Shown: positions 41,170-50,400 of the stretch, piece by piece
Position numbering within the stretch: the first letter of the stretch is position 1
Layout of the letters: the number at the start of each line of letters is the position of its first letter
Origin: Mucilaginibacter sp. L294
GTDB lineage: Bacteria > Bacteroidota > Bacteroidia > Sphingobacteriales > Sphingobacteriaceae
NCBI RefSeq assembly: GCF_001636615.1
Contig: NZ_LGEK01000026.1
Coordinates: 1-54,174, forward strand
Direction of reading: 5' to 3'
Length of the DNA stretch: 54,174 bases
Notes under the pieces: model-generated
The model's input: the letters and a program-made list of their open reading frames with translations, nothing else
What the model was told of the DNA's origin: nothing
Databases searched by the model: none
Made by a program: the position numbers and the translations under genes

Positions 41170-41948
41170 TACCTGTTCTCTGCAATCTCGTTGGTTAGCT
41201 TTACAAAATCGGCCACGCTCAGGCGTTCGGCACGCAGGTCGAGGGTATTGTTGTCCACCATCTTCTCTTTGTTTATTAATGATGACACGGCATTACGCAG
41301 GGTTTTGCGGCGCTGATTAAATCCGGCTTTTACCACCTGCCAAAAAAGTTTTTCGTCGCAGCCCAGGTCGGCGGTTTCGTTACGGGTTAGGCGAATAACC
41401 GCCGAGAGTACCTTTGGCGGCGGGTTAAACACCCCGGCCTTTACGGTAAACAAGTATTCTACCTTATAATAGGCCTGCAAAAACACACTCAGTATGCCGT
41501 ATTCCTTACTGCCCGGTTTGGATGCGCAGCGTTCGGCAACTTCTTTTTGGAACATCCCCACAACCTCGTGTACCTGATCTCGGTGCTCCAGGATCTTAAA
41601 AAGTATTTGTGAGGATATGTTATAAGGGAAGTTGCCTATCACAGCCATTTGGCGCTCAAACTTGGCTTTAAAATCCAGCTCCAAAAAATCGGCGTTGATA
41701 AGTCGTTCGCCAAGGGCTGGATACTTTTTTTTCAGGAACGTATACGATTCCGTATCGATATCTATCAAAAAAGTTTCGTAGTCGGGCTTTTGCAGCAAAA
41801 AATCAGATAAGATGCCCATACCCGGGCCAACCTCAAGTACTTGTTTGTACCTGCCCTCGGGGCGCAGGCTGTCCACAATTTTCGAGGCGATATTTTTATC
41901 AGTAAGAAAGTGCTGCCCTAAATGTTTTTTTGCTCTTACTAATGTCAT
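41169..41948 (-). CDS. rsmA: 16S rRNA (adenine1518/1519-N6) dimethyltransferase
   Basis: A 259-residue KsgA/RsmA enzyme that dimethylates two adenines in helix 45 of 16S rRNA late in 30S assembly. Seen: the N-terminal KKHLGQHFL, SAM motif EVGPGMG, and the NFPYNISSQIL catalytic loop (NLPY-type). It is divergent from pdxA; the two are neighbours in many bacteria (in E. coli in one operon), so the pairing is conserved though the orientation is not. Confidence 0.96.
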   Translation of the reverse strand: MTLVRAKKHLGQHFLTDKNIASKIVDSLRPEGRYKQVLEVGPGMGILSDFLLQKPDYETFLIDIDTESYTFLKKKYPALGERLINADFLELDFKAKFERQMAVIGNFPYNISSQILFKILEHRDQVHEVVGMFQKEVAERCASKPGSKEYGILSVFLQAYYKVEYLFTVKAGVFNPPPKVLSAVIRLTRNETADLGCDEKLFWQVVKAGFNQRRKTLRNAVSSLINKEKMVDNNTLDLRAERLSVADFVKLTNEIAENR

Positions 41949-42038
41949 TATCCGTTTTTATTTGAGCAAATTAAGGCATATTTGTGCTTTAATCAGAATT
42001 TATAAACTTAAAATCTTTTTATTTGCATGTTGGGCGAC

Positions 42039-42148
42039 GGGCTAAAGCCCTAAAGCACAAAGCAAAATATAAAAAAACCGGTCGCAATATCCATCTGTAC
42101 TACATCATAATCGGTGGAATCAAGCTGCAATCGGTGAAATCATCATAT
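42039..42148. repeat. Short intergenic repeats between rsmA and pdxA
   Basis: A GGGCTAAAGCCC palindrome (42039-42050) and two AATCGGTG units 20 bp apart (42109-42116 and 42129-42136) with similar flanks. Both types resemble dispersed intergenic repeats of this phylum. They lie in the divergent promoter gap. Confidence 0.5.
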
Positions 42149-42152
42149 AATC

Positions 42153-43208
42153 ATGAGCGACAAACCTAAAATAGGAATAAGTATTGGCGATGTTAACGGG
42201 ATAGGGTTAGAGATAATCATCAAAACCCTGGCCGATGCAAAAATATACGATTATTGCACCCCCATTGTTTACGGGCATACCAAAGTGGCCTCATTTCACC
42301 GCCGCAATACCCACATCAACGAGTTTAACTTTAATGTGATAGATAACGCAGCCGATGCGCAGCACCGTAAAGCCAACATGATAAACTGCTGGGAAGAAGA
42401 TGTAAAAATTGAAACCGGGCAGGTTACTGCCGAAGGTGGCAAGTACGCTTACATTTCCCTGCAGCGCGCTACAGACGACCTGCTTGCCGGTAATATAGAC
42501 GGACTGGTAACCGCCCCTATCAATAAAGATAACATCCAGAGCGAGGAGTTTAACTTCCCCGGCCATACTGAGTATTTACAGCATCGCGATAGCAAAGATG
42601 AATCGCTGATGTTTTTGGTGAGCGAAACCCTGCGGGTTGGTGTGGTAACCGGCCATATCCCGGTATCGAAGATCTCGGAAAGCATCACTACTGATAAAAT
42701 TATACACAAATTAAAGCTGATGAACGCCAGCTTGCAGGATGATTTCTGGATTCGCAAACCAAAAATTGCTGTATTGGGCTTAAACCCCCATGCCAGCGAT
42801 AACGGCCTGATAGGCAACGAGGAGAAAGATACCATCATACCGGCTATTGAAGAAGCCCGTAACAACGATGTACTTGCTTTTGGCCCATACGCTGCCGATG
42901 GCTTTTTCGCCAACGGAACATACCTGCAATTTGATGCCGTACTGGCCATGTATCACGACCAGGGATTGATCCCTTTTAAACAAATAGCGTTCGAGTCGGG
43001 TGTAAACTATACCGCAGGGCTGAGCTTTGTGCGCACCTCGCCAGATCATGGTACCGCTTATGACATAGCAGGTAAAAACATGGCTTCGGAAGTATCCTTC
43101 CGCGAGGCATTGTTCACCGCATTACACATCATCAAACACCGGAGAGAAACCGCCGAGCTAAACGAAAACCCTTTGGTGTTTGCCAAATTAAGTCGCGATA
43201 GGGACTAA
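42153..43208 (+). CDS. pdxA: 4-hydroxythreonine-4-phosphate dehydrogenase
   Basis: A 351-residue PdxA, which oxidises 4-phospho-hydroxy-threonine in pyridoxal-phosphate synthesis. Seen: PGHTEYL (substrate/metal histidine), GLNPHASDNGLIGNEE and MYHDQGLIPFK, the last two carrying the metal-binding histidines. Slightly longer than typical. It starts at ATG 42153 (MSDKPKIGISIGDVNGIG) and is followed by the DUF5009 gene 81 bp later, perhaps in one transcript. Confidence 0.95.
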   Translation: MSDKPKIGISIGDVNGIGLEIIIKTLADAKIYDYCTPIVYGHTKVASFHRRNTHINEFNFNVIDNAADAQHRKANMINCWEEDVKIETGQVTAEGGKYAYISLQRATDDLLAGNIDGLVTAPINKDNIQSEEFNFPGHTEYLQHRDSKDESLMFLVSETLRVGVVTGHIPVSKISESITTDKIIHKLKLMNASLQDDFWIRKPKIAVLGLNPHASDNGLIGNEEKDTIIPAIEEARNNDVLAFGPYAADGFFANGTYLQFDAVLAMYHDQGLIPFKQIAFESGVNYTAGLSFVRTSPDHGTAYDIAGKNMASEVSFREALFTALHIIKHRRETAELNENPLVFAKLSRDRD

Positions 43209-43289
43209 TAAAGCCGTCGCCGAGATACTGTTTTAAATTTATTACCGTTAGATTAAAACATTTATCTATAAAAATCATTTTCCTGTTTA

Positions 43290-44474
43290 ATGAGTAATTT
43301 AATTAACCGCATCAGGTCAATTGATGCGTTTCGTGCAGTTACCATGTTCCTGATGATCTTTGTGAATGATCTGGATGGTGTGCCCAATACCCCTCAATGG
43401 CTCAAACATGCAGGAATTAATGCCGATGCTTTAGGACTTGCCGATACCATATTCCCAGCCTTCTTGTTCATAGTAGGCTTATCCATACCGTATGCCTTTA
43501 AAAAGCGCCTGCATAACGAGAACGCGCATATCCCAATGCGCATCATCACGCGGTCGTTCGCACTTATATTTATCGGTTTCTTCCACGCCAACATGGAAAC
43601 CTATAACGACCCGGCCACCCTTTTACCGCAACCCGTTTGGGAAAGCCTCGCTACTTTCAGTTTCTTCTTTATCTTTTTAGATTATAGCAAAGTCGAATCA
43701 AAAACCAAGCGTTACCTGTTCCAGGGCTTTGGTATTGCGCTACTGGCCGCCATGTGCTTATTGTATAAAAGTACCGACCCTAACCACCCATGGCTGCATT
43801 TAACATGGTGGGGCATCCTGGGGCTTATCGGGTGGTCATACCTGGTGTGCGCCTTTATCTACTACTATAGCAATGGGGTGCTTTGGGTGCAGGCCGCCGC
43901 CTGGATCTTCTTCATGTTCTTCAATATCGATTTCCATTTCGGGATGCTTAACTTTTTAAGCGGCATCCAAAAATATATGTGGATAGCCGGTAACGGCGCT
44001 ATGCAGGCATTTACCATGGCAGGCGTTTTTGTATCGGTGCTATACATGCGCCTTGCCGCAAATAAAGAAATTAAGATGCTATGGGTAGCTATGCTGCTAA
44101 TGGCTGTGATACTGTTTAACCTGGGCTTCATCGTCCGTTATTTTAGTGGTGGGATAAGTAAAGCGCGCGATACTCCTTCATGGGTGCTTATATGTACCGG
44201 CATTAGTTTGGTGGTGTACGCATTTTTTGTTTTCCTGGTTGATGTTAAGCACAAATTTCATTGGTTTAAGGTGATAGAGCCCGCGGGTACCAGTACTTTT
44301 ACCTGTTACCTGGTACCCTTTTTGTTTTATCCACTTTACCAGATGACCAACCTGGGCTACCCCGAATATTTTAACCAGGGCACCGGCGGGCTCATCAAGT
44401 GTATCATATTCTCATTTGTGATGGTATGGCTAACCGGCCTGCTGCAAAAGATAAACGTAAGGCTAAAAATATAA
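43290..44474 (+). CDS. DUF5009/heparan-alpha-glucosaminide N-acetyltransferase-like membrane protein
   Basis: A 394-residue integral membrane protein with about ten to eleven helices and the family start RIRSIDAFRAVTMFLMIFVND. The group (COG4299) includes the human lysosomal heparan N-acetyltransferase; bacterial members are presumed acyltransferases acting on sugars, but the histidine and substrate are unproven here. A 56-bp repeat element follows its stop codon by one base. Confidence 0.85.
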   Translation: MSNLINRIRSIDAFRAVTMFLMIFVNDLDGVPNTPQWLKHAGINADALGLADTIFPAFLFIVGLSIPYAFKKRLHNENAHIPMRIITRSFALIFIGFFHANMETYNDPATLLPQPVWESLATFSFFFIFLDYSKVESKTKRYLFQGFGIALLAAMCLLYKSTDPNHPWLHLTWWGILGLIGWSYLVCAFIYYYSNGVLWVQAAAWIFFMFFNIDFHFGMLNFLSGIQKYMWIAGNGAMQAFTMAGVFVSVLYMRLAANKEIKMLWVAMLLMAVILFNLGFIVRYFSGGISKARDTPSWVLICTGISLVVYAFFVFLVDVKHKFHWFKVIEPAGTSTFTCYLVPFLFYPLYQMTNLGYPEYFNQGTGGLIKCIIFSFVMVWLTGLLQKINVRLKI

Positions 44475-44475
44475 A

Positions 44476-44531
44476 GCGTTCACGTTCACTGCCGTGAACA
44501 CTTGCGAACACCGCTAACGCATTGATTATCA
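44476..44531. repeat. 56-bp composite element, copy 2
   Basis: Same structure as 20295-20350: 36-bp core (44476-44511, three differences), 10-bp unrelated spacer, and TTGATTATCA at 44522-44531. It begins immediately after the DUF5009 stop codon. Its arms can fold as a hairpin. Confidence 0.75.
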
Positions 44532-44550
44532 GGCAAAAGATAAAATTAAA

Positions 44551-44600
44551 GTTTAAAGCGCCCTCAAACACCCTCAAACGACTTTAAACGCCCTCAAACG
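44551..44600 (+). repeat. 10-bp tandem repeats upstream of the cupin gene
   Basis: Units GTTTAAAGCG, CCCTCAAACA, CCCTCAAACG, ACTTTAAACG and CCCTCAAACG run without gap from 44551, one helical turn each. They lie 65-114 bp before the cupin start, in the position of a regulatory array, but could be simple slippage repeats. Confidence 0.6.
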
Positions 44601-44664
44601 CTTCTGTTTTTACTGTCGAGCGAAATATTTTATACCTTGCAATTGTACCATCGAAATTCCTGCC

Positions 44665-45153
44665 ATGCCCGCAACCGCCCAGTACTGGATAGATCATTTA
44701 AACCTGCAACCGCACCCCGAAGGTGGATATTACAAAGAAGTTTTCCGCTCGCAAAATGAGGTTACGCGTGCCGGGGCCACGGCATTAAAACAGGCCGTCA
44801 CATCCATTTACTATTTGCTGGAGGGCCGCGACTTTTCGGGTTTCCACCGCCTGGCGTCAGACGAGCTGTGGTACTTCCATAAAGGCGCACCGTTGCATAT
44901 CCATGTTATCGACCATGAGGGCAACCACACCATCATCGAACTAAGCGACACCCAAACCGGCAGCCTGCAGGCTGTTATCGCACACAACACCTGGTTTGCG
45001 GCCCAAATATCATCAGTCACGGGCTTTACCCTGGTAAGCTGCGCCGTTGCCCCCGGTTTTGATTTCGCCGAATTCGAGATGGCGAAGAAGAATGAATTGC
45101 TTGCACAATACCCACAGCATGCAGATTTGTTGGATAGGCTTTGCAGGGAGTAA
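44665..45153 (+). CDS. Cupin-fold DUF985 protein
   Basis: A 162-residue protein of the DUF985 cupin family: HPEGGYYKEVFRS, then TSIYYLLEGRDFSGFHRLASDELW and HIHVIDHEGN strands, with the cupin histidines at FHRL and HIHV. Family members are single-domain cupins without an established reaction. The start ATG (MPATAQYWIDHLNLQPHPEG) matches relatives. Monocistronic, with the 10-bp tandem repeats upstream. Confidence 0.9.
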   Translation: MPATAQYWIDHLNLQPHPEGGYYKEVFRSQNEVTRAGATALKQAVTSIYYLLEGRDFSGFHRLASDELWYFHKGAPLHIHVIDHEGNHTIIELSDTQTGSLQAVIAHNTWFAAQISSVTGFTLVSCAVAPGFDFAEFEMAKKNELLAQYPQHADLLDRLCRE

Positions 45154-45237
45154 CAGAAAATGCTGCAACCGCATACTTTAATAAAGAGCGTAGGGCCGAC
45201 AAGAAACCGGGGTAAAGGCATGTGGGCGGAATGATTT

Positions 45238-45329
45238 TTTTGTCTTGATTTATTCACCTATTTTATTCTTTTAAGGTGTTCATGAGCTCACTGCGTTCGG
45301 TTTTTGCTTCCTTTTGTATCAAGACAAAA
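45238..45329. repeat. Short inverted-repeat element (MITE-like)
   Basis: TTTTGTCTTGAT (45238-45249) is exactly complementary to 45318-45329, with 68 bp between. Size and structure suggest a miniature inverted-repeat element; no target-site duplication was identified. Confidence 0.45.
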
Positions 45330-45484
45330 CGGCGAAGCCCTCTTGAGCATCTTAAAAAACAAGCGAAAGCGAAAAACAAGTAGCCTCCGCGGCAATGAGC
45401 GGCGAATGATTATAACAGTGCGCTTAGCATGAGAGATGCCGAAATAAATTCGGCATAACGGTGCGCTTTTTGTCGCCACTGGGT

Positions 45485-45515
45485 CTCACATCGTGGGCCC
45501 TGGATGCCTTGCATA
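45485..45515 (+). repeat. Dispersed direct repeat, copy A
   Basis: CTCAC-ATCGTGGGCCCTG-GATGCCT(T)GCATA. Copy B at 51231-51264 shares the 13-bp core ATCGTGGGCCCTG and the flanks with small gaps. The two copies are in the same orientation, 5.7 kb apart. Confidence 0.65.
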
Positions 45516-45531
45516 TTGGGTTTCGCAACCT

Positions 45532-46050
45532 TTATTTCTTTATTAACTCCGCCGAACCCAAAAACAATTCTTTATTTGGAGCGACCAGGTTAGCGGGTAC
45601 CCTGCACGATAGTGAATACATTTTGCTGCCAATTAATATCATTTGCATATACAGCGTAGCTTTGGTTGCGTTTTCAACCCCGGAGAAGCTGTAGGAAGTA
45701 TAGGTTTTCCATTTGCCAATTACTATATCGCCAAAGGTATAGTTGTTTTTTTTCGAAGCTACCCCTGCGCGCATCTGATCGGCAAATCGCTGATCGTCCT
45801 TCATCGGTGCTAACGCGGCCGAATCTAAATGAACTGCTACTTTGTAGTCTATCACATTTGAGCTGTAGGCCATACTGTCCGCCTGCCTAAGGGTATAAAC
45901 ATCAATACCATTCCTGGTTTCCTTTAGTGGTTCGGCAGGGAATTTTACCGATATTTTCTCGTCCAGGTTTTTGGTTACCCACGTGGTTTGGGCATTAGCA
46001 GCCGCCGATAACATCAGTACGAATAATAAGAGGGTGTAGGCTTTTTTCAT
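45532..46050 (-). CDS. Secreted hypothetical protein
   Basis: A 172-residue exported protein with a clear signal peptide (about 1-20, ending ANA). The mature part of about 150 residues carries a single Cys near position 150. A pattern of beta strands (ISVKFPAEPLKETRNGIDVYTL, YKVAVHLDSAAL, TYTSYSFSGVENATKATLYMQMILI) suggests a small periplasmic or lipid-binding-type fold. No family is recognised. Monocistronic. Confidence 0.7.
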   Translation of the reverse strand: MKKAYTLLLFVLMLSAAANAQTTWVTKNLDEKISVKFPAEPLKETRNGIDVYTLRQADSMAYSSNVIDYKVAVHLDSAALAPMKDDQRFADQMRAGVASKKNNYTFGDIVIGKWKTYTSYSFSGVENATKATLYMQMILIGSKMYSLSCRVPANLVAPNKELFLGSAELIKK

Positions 46051-46165
46051 TTTTAAAAATATGATTGTGATAAACGGCCAAGATAATATTATAAAATCAA
46101 TTTTAGTAAGGCACTGATTAGCAAGATTTCGACAAAACCGTGATCATACAACATCAGAGGATGCT

Positions 46166-46173
46166 TAACTTTG
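46166..46173 (+). promoter_or_regulatory. -7-like box just before the luciferase-like gene
   Basis: TAACTTTG matches TAnnTTTG but ends only 5 bp before the ATG at 46178. If used, transcription would begin at or next to the start codon, giving a leaderless mRNA. No -33 box was seen. Confidence 0.25.
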
Positions 46174-46177
46174 AGGT

Positions 46178-47200
46178 ATGAAGAAAATAGGATTTCTATC
46201 ATTTGGGCATTGGTCCAACCATCCATCTTATGCAACCCGTACCGCGGGCGATACCCTGCTTCAATCCATTGACCTGGCTGTAGCTGCCGAGGAATTAGGT
46301 GTGGATGGCGCTTACTTTCGCGTTCATCACTTTGCGCGCCAGCTGGCCTCGCCATTTCCATTGCTGTCTGCCATAGGTGCTAAAACCAGTAAAATAGAGA
46401 TCGGCACCGGTGTTATCGACATGCGGTATGAAAACCCGATGTATATGGTAGAGGATGCCGGCGCCGCAGATCTGATCTCGGGCGGGCGTTTACAATTAGG
46501 TATCAGCCGGGGTTCGCCGGAGCAGGTGATAGAAGGTTGGCGCTATTTTGGTTATGAACCAAAAGAGGGAGAAACCGACGCAGATATGGGAAGACAAAAG
46601 GCTTTAGATTTTCTGGACAAACTAAAAGGCATTGGTTTTGCGCAGCCAAACCCATACCCTATGTTCCCGAACCCGCCGGGCCTGTTACGCCTGGAGCCAC
46701 ATTCCGACGGCCTGCGTGAACGCATCTGGTGGGGAGCCGCCTCTAACGCGACTGCCATTTGGGCGGCCGAAAACGGTATGCACCTGCAAAGCTCAACCCT
46801 AAAGTTTGACGAAAGCGGAAAACCTTTTCATATCCAGCAGGCCGAGCAGATCAGGTTATATAAAGAAGCCTGGAAAAAAGCAGGGCACCAGCGCGAACCC
46901 AGGGTTTCGGTAAGCCGGTCTATTTTTGCACTGATAACCGACCAGGACAGGCAGTATTTTGGGCAGCAAGCTAAAGCAGCCGATAGTTTTGGTTATATTG
47001 AAGCTGATCAGCGCGCGGTATTCGGAAAAAGTTACGCTGCCGAACCCGATCAGCTCATCAAGCAACTGGCGCATGACGAAGCTATACAGGAAGCCGACAC
47101 GCTGCTGCTCACCATCCCCAACACTTTAGGGGTCGACTATAATGTTCATGTGCTATCGGCAATATTGGAGCATGTTGCGCCTGCGCTGGGTTGGCGATAA
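46178..47200 (+). CDS. Luciferase-like (LLM-class) flavin-dependent oxidoreductase
   Basis: A 340-residue TIM-barrel flavin enzyme of the bacterial luciferase superfamily. Seen: the N-terminal MKKIGFLSFGHWS, DLAVAAEELGVDGAYFRVHHF with the family histidine, IEIGTGVIDMRYENP, and GRLQLGISRGSP. It probably oxidises a small organic or sulfonate substrate with reduced flavin from a separate reductase; the substrate is unknown. It lies inside the stretch bracketed by the dispersed direct repeats. Confidence 0.9.
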   Translation: MKKIGFLSFGHWSNHPSYATRTAGDTLLQSIDLAVAAEELGVDGAYFRVHHFARQLASPFPLLSAIGAKTSKIEIGTGVIDMRYENPMYMVEDAGAADLISGGRLQLGISRGSPEQVIEGWRYFGYEPKEGETDADMGRQKALDFLDKLKGIGFAQPNPYPMFPNPPGLLRLEPHSDGLRERIWWGAASNATAIWAAENGMHLQSSTLKFDESGKPFHIQQAEQIRLYKEAWKKAGHQREPRVSVSRSIFALITDQDRQYFGQQAKAADSFGYIEADQRAVFGKSYAAEPDQLIKQLAHDEAIQEADTLLLTIPNTLGVDYNVHVLSAILEHVAPALGWR

Positions 47201-47411
47201 ATATTTTATGAGGAAAAGGTGCTGCTGTGAGCTTTCGGTTCCGGCAGTCCCGTTTTTCGCTTATACGCCTGCAGTCCCTAAACCCGGGTGCGCAATTCAA
47301 AACCGCACACCGCCATGTCCGCTATTGTTACATTAATTAGCATAAACAAACTGCAATTTGCTTTATATTAGCATGTTACCTGTTTGGAACAAGGATTGAT
47401 GTAAAGAAAAC

Positions 47412-50400
47412 TTGAATACATATATCTTCCATATCACCCTCTATGACCTGGGCTTCCTGGGAGCGATATTTATCGGGTTTTCTTTTGCGTTGCAGCTGGG
47501 GTTTGTTAAAAGGGCCAACCGGGCTGCAAACCACTTTTTGAGTTTGGCCCTGGCTACGATGATACTATGGCTGCTTGGGGTACTGGGCCGGGACATCGGC
47601 CTTGACGCTTATTTTTCTCACTGGAGCTGGCTACCGCTACAATTTTCGCTTGCATTTGGCCCACTCATCTATTTTTACGTGCTTAAAATAACCCGGCCTG
47701 AATATAAATTTCGGCGTACGGACCTGTTGCATTTTAGTCCTTTGTTGCTGGAATTGGGCGTTCACGTATTGGCGGTTAGGCAAAGTATAAAAACCGGTGC
47801 AGCTACTTATAAAACGCCGGCCTTTCAGCAACTGAACCCGGCATTGCAACTGCTGGCGTTTGTTTCGGTTATCATTTACCTTTACCTGGCCCACCGGCTC
47901 ATAGAACACTTTTACCAGCGGGTAAAATTTAATGGAGGCGACCGGTACCGGTACGAATTGCGGTGGCTGCATCGCTTACTAAAGGGCTTTGGGCTGCTAT
48001 GGCTATTATGGATCCCGCTTACAGCCGCAGATTTTTTTTATTACCATTACCAATTAAGTACAGGCGCTTATTATCCTTTGTATCTTTTTTTAGCAGCAAT
48101 GGTCATCTGGATGGCCGCCATAGCTTTTTTAAAACAGGAGGCCGGTGTGCCGGCAGCCCCTCTTTCGTTTTTAAAGCCACCACTTCCGGCAGAAATGAAG
48201 CTAAGTAGTATTTGGTTAAAGAAAGCCGTGCAAACCGGCCTGTTTTACCAGGACCCGGAACTAAGCTTAGGCTCGCTGGCAGAAAAGCTTGAGCTAACTA
48301 CCCATGAATTATCCCGGATCATCAATACCGCGCTCAAAAAAAGCTTTAATGATTTCATCAATGAATATCGTGTTACTGACGTAGCCCGGAAAATGCAGGA
48401 CCCGGCTTATAACCACATCACCCTGCTGGGTATTGCATTTGAATCGGGGTTTAATTCTAAAACCACCTTTAACCGTACTTTCAAACAAATAACCGGAAAA
48501 AGCCCGGCGGAATATAAAACTGAACTCAAAAAAGAAAGCCCATCTTATAACTTGGGGCGCCATCCCCGGTTTGCGACGCTAATTTCGAACCATGAAACCT
48601 CCTTTAAGTGGTCTCATCACAAATTAAACCGCAGTGATATGTTTAAAAACTATTTGAAAATAGCATGGCGCAGCTTAACACGCAATAAAAGCTACGCCGC
48701 TATTAATGTTACCGGCCTGGCGGTGGGTATTGCCGTTTGTATGGTAATATTTATCATTATACAATATCAAACAAGCTTTGATAATTTTCATGCAAAGAAA
48801 GAACGCATCTATCGTGTGTTAACCGAATACCACCAGGCGGCATCAGCAAATACTTCTTACGGGAAAGAGGTCCCCCTGCCGATGCCTATAGGGTTGAAAA
48901 CGTCTTTCCCTCAAATAGAACAGGTGGCACCAATTTTTGCAAGTCAGGACGATCAGTTGCAGATAGCTGAGCATAACGGCACCCCTGAAAAAATATTTAA
49001 AGAGCAGAGGGGCGTGTTTTTTACAGCGCCTTCATTTTTCAAAATATTTAATTTCCCCCTGCTGGCAGGTTCGTACGCCTCATTAAATGATCCGAACAAT
49101 GTATTGCTTACAAAAGAGATCGCTGAAAAGTATTTCGGCGACTGGAAAACAGCCATGGGCAAAACCATTAAACTGCAGGCAGGCGGTTATATATTTGAAC
49201 ACGGCACCGAAGTACTAAAAGTTTCGGGCATCCTTGCCACTATACCGGCAAATACCGACTTTCAGCTAAAACTTGTGGTGGCTTACGGAACCGGTTTTAC
49301 CGGCAGTATTATAGCAAAATCTACCGATTGGGAGGATAGGACCACATCGGATTTTGGTTGCTATATTTTGTTGCCGCCCAATACTTCGGCGGATAATTTT
49401 AATCAGCAATTAAGGGCATACTCGCAAAAAATGCAGTCGGCCGCCAATAAGGATAGCCATATCATACAGCCATTAAGCGCGGTGCATTATGATACCCAAA
49501 CGGGTAACTACAGCAACAAAACAATCAGCCATCAGCTACTCAATGTATTGTGGCTAATTGCGGCGTTCATCCTGTTAATTGCCTGTGTAAACTTTATCAA
49601 CCTTTCTACCGCGCAGGCTGTTAACCGTGCAAAGGAGGTTGGGGTAAGAAAAGTTTTGGGGAGTAGTAAATCTCAATTACAGATTCAATTTATCATTGAA
49701 ACTTTTTTGATAGTTACCGGCGCTGTAATGCTTGCAGCTGTTATTACCATTCTTGCATTACGTTCTGTAAGCCGGCTTTTAGACCTTTCGCTTTCATTCA
49801 ACCTATTCAACAACCCCGCAATTATTTTATTCCTTTTAGCGGTAACCATTATTGTAACCGCACTCGCCGGTTTTTACCCTGCTATTGTTTTATCGCGCTT
49901 CAATCCTGTAAATGCTTTAAAGAGCAAAATAACGGCAAATACGGCAAAGGGAGTCTCCTTAAGAAGAGGGTTGGTGGTGTTTCAATTCATCATTGCACAG
50001 GCGCTCATCATCGGCACGCTCATTATTGTAAAGCAGATGAATTATTTTATGGATCAGCCATTAGGCTTTGATAAAGATGCCATTGTAAATGTTCCTTTCC
50101 GGGTAGATAGCCTTCGCATCAGCAGGCTGGATTATTTAAAGCAGCAGCTACTGTCAGTAAACGGCGTGCAGGCGGTAAGCTTCAATTCTAACACCCCTGT
50201 CGAAAATGGGAATGATATATGGAGCACCTTCAGGTTTAACCATGCCGTAAAAGAAACCGATTTTAAAGCTATTACCAAATTTGCCGACGACGGTTATGTA
50301 CCGGCTTATAAATTACCATTGATAGCCGGAAGAAATTTGCAACCATCTACTTACACCAGAGAAATTTTAATAAATGAGTCGCTGATGAAAAGTTTGGGAA

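Larger units (their letters stand above)
45154..45531. other. 378-bp non-coding block rich in repeats
   Basis: No convincing gene. It holds a 12-bp perfect inverted pair (45238-45249 with 45318-45329), a hairpin ATGCCGAA/TTCGGCAT (45436-45456), and one copy of the 31-34-bp element also found at 51231. Two weak reading frames here have no family features. It may be the remnant of a small mobile element. Confidence 0.6.

Noticed and set aside
45288..45479. 63-residue minus-strand frame in the gene-free block
   Set aside because: Crosses the inverted-repeat element; no start context and no family.
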